A DNA stretch of 32,954 bases, taken from positions 1 to 32,954 of the forward strand of contig JAEYVF010000134.1 of the NCBI GenBank assembly GCA_023432005.1. Reading direction: 5' to 3'. Positions 8,150 through 16,173 of the stretch are shown here, one piece after another. Below the pieces are notes generated by a model. That model saw only the letters and a list, made by a program, of their open reading frames with translations, was not told where the DNA came from and ran no database searches. The position numbers and the translations under genes were made by a program. This DNA is from Actinomycetes bacterium (GTDB lineage: Bacteria; Actinomycetota; Actinomycetes; Actinomycetales; Microbacteriaceae). How positions within the stretch are numbered: the stretch's first letter is position 1; the number at the start of each line of letters is the position of its first letter.

Positions 8150-9238
8150 ATGACGACCGTCACGGCACCCGCCGCGCCCCCGGGCGCGGGAACCGCGGGC
8201 ATCAGGAAGGCCCGGGGTGGGGGGTTCTGGCGCTACCTGCTGGTGCGCTTCCTGCTGATCTTCCCGACGATCTTCATCCTCGTCACCCTCGTCTTCTTCC
8301 TCATGCGGCTGACGGGCGACCCCATCACGGCGTCGCTCGGAGACCGCCTCACGGCCGAGCAGCTCGCCGAGCGCATCCACGCGGCCGGCTACGACCGGCC
8401 GATCATGGTGCAGTACCTCGAGTACCTCGGCCAGATCTTCGTCGGCAACTTCGGCAGCTCGATCACCGACGGGCGCCCGATCACCGAGATCCTCTGGACC
8501 TACGGCTCCGCGACGCTCGAGCTCGTCTTCTACTCGCTCATCGTCGCGTTCATCGTCGGAATCCCGCTCGGCATGGTCGCCGCCTACTTCCGCGACCGGT
8601 GGGGCGACGCATCCCTCCGCGTCTTCGCGATCCTCTGCTACGCGACGCCCGTGTTCTTCGCGGGCCTCGTGCTCAAGCTCATCTTCTCGGTGTGGCTCAA
8701 GTGGCTGCCCGTCGCGGGGCGCGCCTCGACCCGGACCGAGATCAAGCTCCAGCAGCTCGACGACCCGACGGGCATCTACCTCATCGACGCGATCCGCACG
8801 GGAAGCGGCGCCGCCGTGGGCGACGTGCTCGCGCATGCCGTGCTGCCGGCCCTCGCGCTCGGCCTCCTCACGGCGGGCGTGTTCCTGCGGCTCGTGCGCA
8901 CCAACGTCATCGGCACGCTCTCGCGCGACTACGTCGACGCCGCCCGCTCCCGCGGCGTGAGCGAGTTCCGGCTCGTGCGCAAGCACGCGCTCAAGCCCGC
9001 TCTCGTGCCCATCATCACCGTCATCGGCCTGCAGATCGCGATGCTGCTCGGCGGTGCCGTGCTGACCGAGACGACCTTCGAGTGGAAGGGGCTCGGCTTC
9101 CAGCTCGCCGAATACCTCGCGAAACGCGACTTCGTGGCGGTGCAGGGCATCGTGGCGCTTCTCGCCGTGATCGTCGCCCTCACCAACTTCATCGTCGACA
9201 TCGTCGCGGCGATCCTCGACCCGCGGGTGAGGTACTGA
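8150..9238 (+). CDS. ABC transporter permease, DppB/OppB family
   Basis: Inner-membrane permease of 362 residues, first of the pair forming the translocation channel. It has a short Ala/Pro/Gly-rich cytoplasmic N-terminus, a first membrane helix (about FLLIFPTIFILVTLVFFLM), the family segment GDRLTAEQLAERIHAAGYDRPIMVQYLEYL, and a cluster of later helices. The coupling-helix EAA-type motif is DAARSRGVSEFRLVRKHALKPALVPIITVIG. The C-terminus FIVDIVAAILDPRVRY is typical of DppB homologues. AGAGGGA upstream provides a ribosome site. The stop overlaps the next start by one base (TGATG), so the two permeases are translated together. Confidence 0.94.
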   Translation: MTTVTAPAAPPGAGTAGIRKARGGGFWRYLLVRFLLIFPTIFILVTLVFFLMRLTGDPITASLGDRLTAEQLAERIHAAGYDRPIMVQYLEYLGQIFVGNFGSSITDGRPITEILWTYGSATLELVFYSLIVAFIVGIPLGMVAAYFRDRWGDASLRVFAILCYATPVFFAGLVLKLIFSVWLKWLPVAGRASTRTEIKLQQLDDPTGIYLIDAIRTGSGAAVGDVLAHAVLPALALGLLTAGVFLRLVRTNVIGTLSRDYVDAARSRGVSEFRLVRKHALKPALVPIITVIGLQIAMLLGGAVLTETTFEWKGLGFQLAEYLAKRDFVAVQGIVALLAVIVALTNFIVDIVAAILDPRVRY

Positions 9239-10260
9239 TGAGCGCCCAGACCCCGACCCAGACCACGGCCCGCGTCCGCCCGCCGTGGTGGCACCGCCTG
9301 CCCGTGCTGCAGCAGCTGCGCCAGAGCGTGGGCCTGCAGCGCGGGATGCTCGTGACGGGCCTCGTCATCACGGGCGTCTTCCTGATCGTGGCCGTCTTCG
9401 CGCCGCTCATCGCGCCGTACAGCTACAACCAGCTGCGCGGCCCCGACGGCCTGTTCGGCGCCCAGCAGCCGCCGAGCGGCGACCACCTGCTCGGCACGAC
9501 GGTCGGCGGCTACGATGTGCTCTCGCGCGTCATCTGGGGCGCGCAGACCGCTCTGCTCGTCATCATCGTCGCGATCGTGCTCTCGGTCTTCATCGGCATC
9601 GCCCTCGGCCTCCTCGCCGGCTACATCGGCGGCTGGTTCGACCGCATCACGATCGTCATCGCGGACGCCATCTACGCGTTCCCGAGCCTGCTGCTCGCGA
9701 TCGTCGCGGCGATCGTCATCTCGGGCGGCCAGTCGAGCCTGTGGGGCGGCGTGCTCGCGGCGGCCGTGTCGATCACGGTCGTCTTCATCCCGCAGTACCT
9801 GCGTGTCGTGCGCGCCGAGGTGGTGCGGGTGAAGGCCGAGGCCTTCGTCGAGTCCGCGCGCGTCGTGGGGGCGAGCAACGGCCGAATCATGTTCCGTCAC
9901 GTGCTGCGCAACTCGACCCGCACCCTGCCGCTCATCGTGACGCTCAACAGCTCGGAGGCGATCCTCACCCTCGCGGGCCTCGGCTTCCTCGGCTTCGGCA
10001 TCGAGCCGAGCGCGGCGGCCGAGTGGGGCTACGACCTCAACAAGTCGCTCTCGGATGTCACGAGCGGCATCTGGTGGACGTCGATCTTCCCGGGTCTCGC
10101 CATCGTGCTCGTGGTGCTCGGCATCACCCTCATCGGCGAGAGCCTCAACGACCTGGCCGACCCGCGCCTCCGCGCGCGCCGAAAGCCGGCGGAGACGCCC
10201 GCGCAGGCGGTCGCCGCCGAGCAGCCTGTCGCCCGCGAGGAGATGGGGGACGTGTACTGA
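9238..10260 (+). CDS. ABC transporter permease, DppC/OppC family
   Basis: Second permease, 340 residues, partner of the preceding DppB-like protein. The N-terminal region has the OppC_N-like helix (LVTGLVITGVFLIVAVFAPLIAPY) and the segment DHLLGTTVGGYDVLSRVIWGAQTAL, the family's periplasmic signature. The coupling motif is ESARVVGASNGRIMFRHVLRN and the C-terminus ends with LIGESLNDLADPRLRAR. The longer upstream open frame, to 8104, runs through the previous permease in another frame and is spurious. The final A of TGA is the A of the next ATG. A 25-residue Ala/Glu-rich tail follows the conserved end. Confidence 0.94.
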   Translation: MSAQTPTQTTARVRPPWWHRLPVLQQLRQSVGLQRGMLVTGLVITGVFLIVAVFAPLIAPYSYNQLRGPDGLFGAQQPPSGDHLLGTTVGGYDVLSRVIWGAQTALLVIIVAIVLSVFIGIALGLLAGYIGGWFDRITIVIADAIYAFPSLLLAIVAAIVISGGQSSLWGGVLAAAVSITVVFIPQYLRVVRAEVVRVKAEAFVESARVVGASNGRIMFRHVLRNSTRTLPLIVTLNSSEAILTLAGLGFLGFGIEPSAAAEWGYDLNKSLSDVTSGIWWTSIFPGLAIVLVVLGITLIGESLNDLADPRLRARRKPAETPAQAVAAEQPVAREEMGDVY

Positions 10261-11918
10261 TGGCCACCCACGACACGGCAGTCGAGATCCGCGAGCTGCG
10301 GGTGAGCTTCGACACCGACGGCGGAACCGTGGAGGCGGTGCGCGGCGTCGACCTGCAGGTCGCGCCGGGCGAGGTGCTCGCGATCGTCGGCGAGTCGGGC
10401 TCCGGCAAGTCGGTCACCTCGCGCAGCATCCTGCGCCTGCTCCCCGAGACCGCGACCCTCTCGGGCGTGGTGCTCGTGGGGGGCGAGGATGTCGTCCGCC
10501 TCGACGCCGCCCGCCTGCGCCAGCTGCGCGGCACGAAGGCCGCGATGATCTTCCAGGAGCCCTCCACGGCCCTCAATCCCGTGTACACCGTGGGCTGGCA
10601 GATCGCCGAGGGCCTCCGAGCGCACGGCGATTACACGAAGAAGCAGGCGCGCGCCCACGCGATCGACATGCTCCGCAAGGTCGGCATCCCGGAGCCCGAG
10701 CGCCGCGTCGACGACTACCCGCACCAGTTCTCGGGCGGCCAGAAGCAGCGCGTCGTCATCGCGATGGCGCTCGCGCTCGACGCCTCGGTGCTCATCGCCG
10801 ACGAGCCGACGACGGCCCTCGACGTCACGGTGCAGGCCGAGATCCTCGACCTGCTCCGCCGCCTGCGCGACGAGCTCGGCACGGCGATCGTGCTCATCAC
10901 GCACAACATGGGCGTCGTGGCCGATCTCGCCGACCGCGTGGCGGTCATGTACCTGGGCGAGATCGTCGAGACGGCGCCGGTGCGCGAGCTGTTCGCGTCG
11001 CCGAAGCACGAGTACACGAGGAAGCTCCTCGCCGCCGTGCCGCGCGTGGAGCTCACCGAGCGCGCCGCACCCGCGACCGCGGCCGACGAGGCCGTCGTCG
11101 AGGCGACGGGGCTCGAGATCGAGTACCCCGGCAGGCTCGGCAAGAAGGCGTTCCGCGCCGTTCACGGCGTCGACCTGCGCATCGGGCTCGGCGAGGTCGT
11201 CGGCCTCGTCGGCGAATCCGGGTCGGGCAAGACGACGATCGGGCGCGCCATCGCCGGCCTCGCGCCGGTGACCGGCGGCTCGCTGCGCGTGCTCGGCACC
11301 GAGATGAACGGGGTCAAGGAGCGGCGCTTCCGCGCCAAGCGCCGCGAGCTGGGCTTCGTCTTCCAGGACCCGGCGACGAGCTTCAACCCCCTCCTGAGCA
11401 TCGCCGAATGCGTCGCCGAGCCGCTCATCGTCCACGGACTCGCGACGTCGCCCGCCGACGCGCGCGACCGGGTCGACGAGCTGCTCGAGGCCGTCCAGCT
11501 GGGCGGCTCGTACGGCGACCGCTTCCCGCACGAGCTCTCGGGGGGCCAGCGTCAGCGCGCGAGCCTCGCCCGCGCCCTCGCACTCGACCCCAAGCTGCTC
11601 ATCGCCGACGAGCCCACGAGCGCCCTCGACGTCTCCGTGCAGGCGCGCGTGCTCGAGCTGTTCGAGGAGCTCCAGGAGCGCTTCGGGTTCGCCTCGCTCT
11701 TCATCACGCACGACCTCGCCGTCGTCGACCGCGTCGCGCACCGCGTCGTCGTGCTCCACCACGGCGAGATCGCCGAGGAGGGCCCGACGAATCAGGTGCT
11801 GGGCTCTCCGCGCGACCCGTACACCCGGCGGCTGCTCGCGTCGCTGCCCGTACCGGACCCGGACGAGCAGGCGCGTCGTCGCGACGCCCTCGGCGCCCTC
11901 CAGGGGGACGCCGGATGA
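10260..11918 (+). CDS. ABC transporter ATP-binding protein with two fused nucleotide-binding domains (DppD-DppF type)
   Basis: Cytoplasmic ATPase of 552 residues combining the two nucleotide-binding domains that are separate proteins in DppD and DppF. Domain 1 has Walker A GESGSGKS (44-51), signature FSGGQ (157-161), Walker B VLIADEP and the switch His in ITHN. Domain 2 begins near residue 280 with Walker A GESGSGKTT (318-326), signature LSGGQ (426-430), Walker B LLIADEP and ITHD. Both Walker B glutamates are present, so each site looks competent. The family C-terminal segment PYTRRLLASLP, which in some members precedes an iron-sulfur cluster, is present without extra cysteines. This fused protein alone could power the two permeases, which makes the following third ATPase surplus to the minimal complex. 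Confidence 0.95.
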   Translation: MATHDTAVEIRELRVSFDTDGGTVEAVRGVDLQVAPGEVLAIVGESGSGKSVTSRSILRLLPETATLSGVVLVGGEDVVRLDAARLRQLRGTKAAMIFQEPSTALNPVYTVGWQIAEGLRAHGDYTKKQARAHAIDMLRKVGIPEPERRVDDYPHQFSGGQKQRVVIAMALALDASVLIADEPTTALDVTVQAEILDLLRRLRDELGTAIVLITHNMGVVADLADRVAVMYLGEIVETAPVRELFASPKHEYTRKLLAAVPRVELTERAAPATAADEAVVEATGLEIEYPGRLGKKAFRAVHGVDLRIGLGEVVGLVGESGSGKTTIGRAIAGLAPVTGGSLRVLGTEMNGVKERRFRAKRRELGFVFQDPATSFNPLLSIAECVAEPLIVHGLATSPADARDRVDELLEAVQLGGSYGDRFPHELSGGQRQRASLARALALDPKLLIADEPTSALDVSVQARVLELFEELQERFGFASLFITHDLAVVDRVAHRVVVLHHGEIAEEGPTNQVLGSPRDPYTRRLLASLPVPDPDEQARRRDALGALQGDAG

Positions 11919-12712
11919 GTCGACGCCCGGTCACGGACGCGGCGGTGCTCGCCGACGACCTCACGCTCGGCTACGGCCGCGACGAGGCGCCGGCGATCAA
12001 CGGCGTGTCGTTCCAGATCGCGCCGGGCGAGACGCTCGGGCTGATCGGCGAGGCGGGCTCCGGCAAGACGACGCTCGCGCGTGCGATCGCGGCGCAGTCG
12101 GCCCCGGGTGAGCGCGAGGCGCCCGAGATCCGCGGCGGGCGGCTCGCCGTCCTTGGCCACGACATCCGCGGCGCCGGTCGCCGCTCGCGCGATCGACTCG
12201 CACTGCGCGTCGGCTACCTCCCGCAGGACGGCGGCTCGTCGCTGCGCCCGCACCTCACGGTCGGCGAGAACGTCGCCGAGCCCATCTTCCTGCGCGACAA
12301 GGACTTCGACCGCGTCGAGGCGGGTTCCGCGGTCGCGACGCTCGTCGACGCCGTGCGGCTTCCGCTCTCCGTCATGGAGAAGTTCCCGCACGAGCTGAGC
12401 CGGGGCCAGCGCCAGCGCATCGCGCTCGCGCGCGCGCTCGTGCTCGAGCCCGAGCTGCTCGTCGCCGACGACCCGACGATGGGCGTCGACGTGCTCGTGC
12501 GCGGGCCGATCCTGCAGGTCGTCGCGGAGCTGCAGCGCGAGCTCGGCTTCAGCGCTCTCATCGTCGGCCACGATCTGCGCGAGCTCCGTACGATCGTCGA
12601 CCGCATCGCGGTGCTCCACGCGGGCCTCATCGTCGGGTACGGTCCCGTCGACGACGTGCTCGCCCACCCGCTCCATCACTACACGCGCACCCTCGCGGGG
12701 CTGCACGCGTGA
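11915..12712 (+). CDS. additional ABC ATP-binding protein with atypical Walker B and signature motifs
   Basis: Single-domain ABC ATPase of 265 residues, overlapping the fused ATPase by 4 bp and the lactonase-like gene by 4 bp. Walker A is intact (GEAGSGKTT, 45-53), the Q-loop is YLPQDG with Gln104, and the H-loop histidine is His219 in VGHD. Two positions deviate: the signature is LSRGQ (161-165) rather than LSGGQ, and Walker B reads LLVADDP, so Asp186 replaces the catalytic glutamate. The D-loop is MGVD rather than SALD. Such changes usually slow hydrolysis and are typical of a regulatory or asymmetric partner. It could also serve a different importer or act as a spare copy. Function within the importer is inference. 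Confidence 0.88.
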   Translation: MSRRPVTDAAVLADDLTLGYGRDEAPAINGVSFQIAPGETLGLIGEAGSGKTTLARAIAAQSAPGEREAPEIRGGRLAVLGHDIRGAGRRSRDRLALRVGYLPQDGGSSLRPHLTVGENVAEPIFLRDKDFDRVEAGSAVATLVDAVRLPLSVMEKFPHELSRGQRQRIALARALVLEPELLVADDPTMGVDVLVRGPILQVVAELQRELGFSALIVGHDLRELRTIVDRIAVLHAGLIVGYGPVDDVLAHPLHHYTRTLAGLHA

Positions 12713-13707
12713 CGCGCCTGCTGATCGGCGCGTACGGGCCCGACATGGGCGGGACCGCGCGCGGGATCGCGGAGGCCGCATCCACTGCCGACGGCGCGCT
12801 CGTCGTGTCGGGAGACGGCCCCGCCGCGGCGTCGCCGTCGTGGCTCGCGGTGCGCGGCGATCGCCTCGTCGCGACCCTCGAAGGCACGGGTGCGCTCGCG
12901 TGGTTCACGCGCGAGGGCGACGGATGGCGCGCTGACGGCGTCACGGATCTCCCGGGAGATTCGCCGTGCCACGCGGCCTTCCTCGACGACGACACGGTCG
13001 CCGTCGCGTGCTACGGCGATGGGGCGGTCGTCGTCGCGCGCGCGGGTGGCCCGGGCGCGGCGCAGCGGCTCGACGGCTCGGGCTCCGGACCGCTTCCCGC
13101 CCAGGAGGGACCCCACGCCCATCACGTCCACGTGCTGCCGGACGGTCGCGTGCTCACGCTCGATCTCGGCGCCGACCGCCTGCACGTGCACGCGCGCACG
13201 GGCGACGGCCTCCTCGAGCGCGTCGACTCGCTCGCCCTGCCGGCCGGCACGGGGCCGCGCGACCTGCACGCGCTGCCCTCGGGCGAGCTCGCGCTCCTGG
13301 GGGAGTGGAGCTGCGAACTGTTCGTGCTCGACCCCGCGGGCCACGAGTTCGAGATCGTCCAGATCCTCGAGCTGCCGGATGCGAGGCCGGGCGAGGATCA
13401 GGCGGCCGGGCTCGGCGTGACCGACGACGGCCGCTTCCTGTACGCCGGCATCCGCGGAGCGGATCGGATCGCCGTGGTCGCCCTCGAGGACGACGGCGCC
13501 CGCGCCCTCGGATCGGTGCCGTCGGGCGGGCGCTGGCCGCGTCACCTGCTCGTCGACGGCGAGCTCCTGCACGTCGCGAACCAGCTCTCCGACGAGGTCT
13601 CGAGCTTCCGGCTGGCGGGAGACGGGATGCCGGTCCTGCTCGGCTCGACCGCGACCCCGTCGCCGACGTGCCTGGTCATGAGCACCCCCGAAGCTTTGCT
13701 AAGCTAG
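12709..13707 (+). CDS. lactonase-family beta-propeller protein (6-phosphogluconolactonase-like)
   Basis: A 332-residue cytoplasmic protein matching the seven-bladed beta-propeller lactonase family (YbhE-type Pgl). Diagnostic segments are the opening LLIGAYGPDMGGTARGI, the HAHHVHVLPDGRVLTLDLGADRLHVH blade, GPRDLHALPSGELALLGE, GLGVTDDGRFLYAGIRGADRIAV, and WPRHLLVDGELLHVANQLSDEVSSF. The GTG start overlaps the preceding ABC gene stop (GTGA), so it belongs to the peptide-importer operon. There is no signal peptide. Whether it hydrolyses 6-phosphogluconolactone or another lactone, possibly one brought in by the importer, is open. The stop codon lies inside a hairpin that probably ends the operon. 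Confidence 0.85.
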   Translation: MTRLLIGAYGPDMGGTARGIAEAASTADGALVVSGDGPAAASPSWLAVRGDRLVATLEGTGALAWFTREGDGWRADGVTDLPGDSPCHAAFLDDDTVAVACYGDGAVVVARAGGPGAAQRLDGSGSGPLPAQEGPHAHHVHVLPDGRVLTLDLGADRLHVHARTGDGLLERVDSLALPAGTGPRDLHALPSGELALLGEWSCELFVLDPAGHEFEIVQILELPDARPGEDQAAGLGVTDDGRFLYAGIRGADRIAVVALEDDGARALGSVPSGGRWPRHLLVDGELLHVANQLSDEVSSFRLAGDGMPVLLGSTATPSPTCLVMSTPEALLS

Positions 13708-13719
13708 CGAAGCTGTTTT
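13692..13719 (+). terminator. intrinsic terminator overlapping the lactonase stop codon
   Basis: AGCTTTGCTA (13692-13701) pairs with TAGCGAAGCT (13705-13714) around a 3-nt loop, ten pairs with one G-U, followed by GTTTT. The TAG at 13705-13707 is the lactonase stop. It probably ends the ABC operon just before tRNA-Asn. The TAAGCT in the loop region could alternatively be a -10 element for the tRNA. Confidence 0.55.
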
Positions 13720-13727
13720 CGCAGCGA

Positions 13728-13803
13728 TCCTCGGTAGCTCAATTGGCAGAGCAATCGGCTGTTAACCGATAGGTTCTTGGTTCGAGTCCAAGCCGGGGAG
13801 CCA
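13728..13803 (+). tRNA. tRNA-Asn (GTT)
   Basis: Complete cloverleaf. The acceptor arm TCCTCGG pairs with CCGGGGA, the D-arm is GCTC...GAGC, the anticodon stem ATCGG/CCGAT holds loop CTGTTAA with anticodon GTT, and the T-arm CTTGG/CCAAG holds TTCGAGT. The discriminator G is at 13800 and is followed by CCA at 13801-13803. The final A of that CCA is also the A of the ATG opening the next gene, an unusual overlap. Confidence 0.95.
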
Positions 13804-14231
13804 TGAACGACGAGCCGCGGAGCCCCGCAGATCCGCCGATCGACGTGCACGTTCGGGTCGGGCGACCCTCCCGGCCGCGAGGGCGCGTCCTCGTCATCGC
13901 ACTCGCGACCGTCGCCGCCATCGCCGTCGTGATGGGCGTGCTGTTCGTGGTCCAGTCCGTGCAGCGCGACGAGCTGATGCGCACGGGGGAGCAGACGCAG
14001 GCCGTGGCCCGCGACGACCTGTTCTCCACCCGGGTGAAGAACGACCACGAGTACTACTACGTCGTCTGGACGTACACCGTCGACGGCCAGGAGTACACGC
14101 TCACGGGGCGCAAGCGCCACTTCTCGCGCGCGAGCGCCACCGACTACGTCCGCGGACTCGACGGCGCCACCACGACGGTCTACTACGACCCCGCGGATCC
14201 GTCCCGCGCGGCGCTCGGCGACGAGCCCTGA
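13803..14231 (+). CDS. DUF3592-like single-pass membrane protein
   Basis: A 142-residue protein with a proline-rich cytoplasmic N-terminus, one strongly hydrophobic helix (about residues 28-50, VLVIALATVAAIAVVMGVLF), and an extracytoplasmic domain. The domain shows the DUF3592 pattern: YYYVVWTYTVDGQEYTLTG followed by TTTVYYDPADPSRAALG. No enzymatic role is known for this family. The ATG at 13803 coincides with the last base of the tRNA-Asn CCA, and its only ribosome-site candidate, GGGGAG, lies inside the tRNA acceptor stem. An in-frame GTG at 13845 is the alternative start and would avoid the conflict while keeping the helix. It is followed 4 bp later by the operator of the two-component system. 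Confidence 0.75.
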   Translation: MNDEPRSPADPPIDVHVRVGRPSRPRGRVLVIALATVAAIAVVMGVLFVVQSVQRDELMRTGEQTQAVARDDLFSTRVKNDHEYYYVVWTYTVDGQEYTLTGRKRHFSRASATDYVRGLDGATTTVYYDPADPSRAALGDEP

Positions 14232-14235
14232 GCGG

Positions 14236-14251
14236 TACTCCCGGGGGAGTA
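14236..14251. promoter_or_regulatory. 16-bp palindromic operator upstream of the sensor kinase gene
   Basis: TACTCCCGGGGGAGTA is a perfect 7-2-7 palindrome. Its centre lies about 65 bp upstream of the kinase start codon, which is also the predicted transcription start. A second copy with 14 of 16 identical bases lies directly after the response-regulator gene. The position suits activation by a NarL-type regulator. Confidence 0.6.
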
Positions 14252-14296
14252 GGCCGCGCCCTCTCCCCGGGGCATCCGTGCGGCACTCCTGCCGCG

Positions 14297-14302
14297 TAGC
14301 AT
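14297..14302 (+). promoter_or_regulatory. -10 element of the two-component operon (leaderless)
   Basis: TAGCAT ends 6 nt before the kinase ATG. No -35 consensus is seen at the expected place, which fits an activator-dependent promoter using the palindrome upstream. No Shine-Dalgarno sequence precedes the ATG. Confidence 0.45.
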
Positions 14303-14308
14303 GTCGCC

Positions 14309-15514
14309 ATGCCCGGGCCGTCCACGCATGAGCACGGCCCGCCGTGGGGCCGCGGACCGTGGGCTCTCGCTGACCTCGACGCTCGGGAACGCCGGCCCGC
14401 GCGGGCGCTGAGGCTGTGGATCCCGGTGGTGCTGAGCGCGCTCGTACAGCTCGCGGGCGTCGCCGCGCTGTTGCGCTTCGGGCACCTCCCGCCCTCCATT
14501 GCCGCCGTCACGGTCGCGCTCGCACTCGTCGGGCCCGCGGCCCTCATCGGCGCGCGCCGCTTCCCGGGGCCGGTCGTCGCGGTCACGGCAGCCGCGACCG
14601 TCGCATCCGTGCTGTTCGGCGCGCTCGGCGGGCCGATCCCGCTCGCCTTCGCGTTCGCCCTCGCGGGGGCGGTCGTGCGCGGGGCGCGCATCTGGGCGTG
14701 GGCGTCGCTCGCGGGCGCGTGGCTCGTCGTGCTCGTGCTCTCGGTCGTGCTCGACCAGCTCGCCTGGCCCCCGCCGCGCGTCATCGGCACGGCGCTCGGC
14801 CTCGTGGTCGCGATCGGGATCGGCGAGCTCATCGCCTCGCGACGCCAGCGGATGGCCGCCTTCCGCGCGGCGGCGGCCCGACGGCGCCAGTCCGCTGCGG
14901 AGGAGGAGCGGATGCGCATCGCGCGCGAGCTCCACGACGTGCTCGCGCACTCGCTCAGCCAGATCAACGTGCAGGCGGGGGTCGGCCTGCATCTCTCCGA
15001 GACCCAGCCCGACAAGGCGGTGCAGGCCCTCGCCTCGATCAAGCAGGCGAGCAAGACGGCGCTCGATGACGTGCGCGCCGTACTCGGCGTGCTGCGCGAG
15101 GACGGCGAGGCGCCGCGCGCGCCTCAGCCCGACGCCGCCCGCATCGCCGAGCTCGTCGCCTCGACCGAGGTACCGGGCGCGCAGATCGTGCTCGACGACC
15201 GGCTCACCGGCGAGCTGCCCGCGCCCGTGGGCGCCGCCGTCTACCGCATCGTGCAGGAGGCGCTCACCAACGTCGCGCGGCACGGCGTCGAGGTGACGCG
15301 TGTCGACGTGCGCCTCCTGCCGGAGCCCGGCGGTATCCGCGTCGAGGTGCGCGACGACGGGCGCGACGCGTCTGTCGAGCCGGGTCGCGGCCTCACGGGC
15401 ATGCGCGAACGTGTCGAGCAGCTGGGAGGGCGGTTCGAGATCGTGCAGGATGACGGGCTCACCGTGAGCGCCTCCCTGCCGATCGACGCGTCGACGGGAG
15501 GGCAGCATCCGTGA
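14309..15514 (+). CDS. NarL-type sensor histidine kinase (HisKA_3/HATPase_c)
   Basis: Membrane sensor kinase of 401 residues. Four or five hydrophobic segments occupy about residues 36-175 with very short loops, so there is no extracytoplasmic sensor domain; signals are probably sensed within or near the membrane. The HisKA_3 dimerisation domain contains the phospho-acceptor His209 in RELHDVLAHSLSQI. The ATPase domain shows the N box VQEALTNVARHG, then VRDDG, and a short GRGLTGMRERVEQLGG. The C-terminus overlaps the response-regulator start by 4 bp (GTGA). The palindrome at 14236-14251 suggests autoregulation. The stimulus is unknown; related actinobacterial systems respond to envelope stress or cell-wall-active agents, which is only suggestive here. 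Confidence 0.93.
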   Translation: MPGPSTHEHGPPWGRGPWALADLDARERRPARALRLWIPVVLSALVQLAGVAALLRFGHLPPSIAAVTVALALVGPAALIGARRFPGPVVAVTAAATVASVLFGALGGPIPLAFAFALAGAVVRGARIWAWASLAGAWLVVLVLSVVLDQLAWPPPRVIGTALGLVVAIGIGELIASRRQRMAAFRAAAARRRQSAAEEERMRIARELHDVLAHSLSQINVQAGVGLHLSETQPDKAVQALASIKQASKTALDDVRAVLGVLREDGEAPRAPQPDAARIAELVASTEVPGAQIVLDDRLTGELPAPVGAAVYRIVQEALTNVARHGVEVTRVDVRLLPEPGGIRVEVRDDGRDASVEPGRGLTGMRERVEQLGGRFEIVQDDGLTVSASLPIDASTGGQHP

Positions 15515-16173
15515 TCCGTGTCGCGATCGCCGACGACCAGCAGCTCATCCGCGCGGGCTTCCGCAGCCTGCTCGAGGCCGAGCCCGAGCTGCTCGTGGTC
15601 GGGGAGGCCGCGACCGGCCGTGACGCGGTGGCGCTCGCGAGGCGGGAGCGCCCCGACGTACTGCTCATGGACATCCGCATGCCCGACGGCGACGGCCTGT
15701 GGGCGACCGAGCGCATCGTCTCCGACCCCGCGCTCGCCGGCGTGCACGTCGTCGTCGTGACGACGTTCGAGCTCGACGAGTACGTGGCGCAGGCCATCCG
15801 CGCGGGCGCGAGCGGCTTCCTCGTGAAGGACACCGAGCCGGTGGAGCTCATCCGCGCCGTGCATGTCGTCGCGGCGGGCGACGCGCTGCTCAGCCCGAGC
15901 GTCACGCGCACCCTCATCTCGCGCCTCGCCGACGGGCTGACGGCTCCGCCCGACACCGCGCGCCTTGCCGGACTCACCGAGCGTGAGCGCGAGGTGCTCG
16001 CCCTCGTCGGGGCGGGCCTCACGAACGAGGAGATCGGCACGCGCCTCTTCCTGAGCCCGCTCACGGCCAAGACGCACGTGTCGCGCATCGTGTCGAAGCT
16101 CGCCGCCCGCGACCGCGTGCAACTCGTCATCGTGGCCTACGAGACGGGGCTCGTGACGCCGAACGGCTCCTGA
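15511..16173 (+). CDS. NarL/LuxR-family response regulator
   Basis: Cognate regulator of the preceding kinase, 220 residues. The receiver domain has the acidic pair Asp8/Asp9, the phospho-acceptor Asp54 in LLMDIRMPDGDG, the switch Thr in VVVTTFE, and the conserved Lys in FLVKDTEP. The C-terminal helix-turn-helix (about 150-215) is the LuxR type: LTEREREVLALVGAGLTNEEIGTRLFLSPLTAKTHVSRIVSKL. The GTG start overlaps the kinase stop. It is the most likely protein to bind the two palindromes flanking its operon, one before the kinase and one immediately after its own stop codon. Confidence 0.95.
   Translation: MIRVAIADDQQLIRAGFRSLLEAEPELLVVGEAATGRDAVALARRERPDVLLMDIRMPDGDGLWATERIVSDPALAGVHVVVVTTFELDEYVAQAIRAGASGFLVKDTEPVELIRAVHVVAAGDALLSPSVTRTLISRLADGLTAPPDTARLAGLTEREREVLALVGAGLTNEEIGTRLFLSPLTAKTHVSRIVSKLAARDRVQLVIVAYETGLVTPNGS

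Noticed and set aside
10029..11762. 577-codon frame antisense to the ABC ATPase genes
   Set aside because: Antisense shadow; the sense strand carries all ABC motifs in two intact domains.
12945..12962. Palindrome ATCTCCCGGGAGAT inside the lactonase gene, similar to the kinase operator
   Set aside because: Lies within coding sequence, lacks the TACTCCC/GGGAGTA outer bases, and has no promoter nearby; likely chance at high GC.
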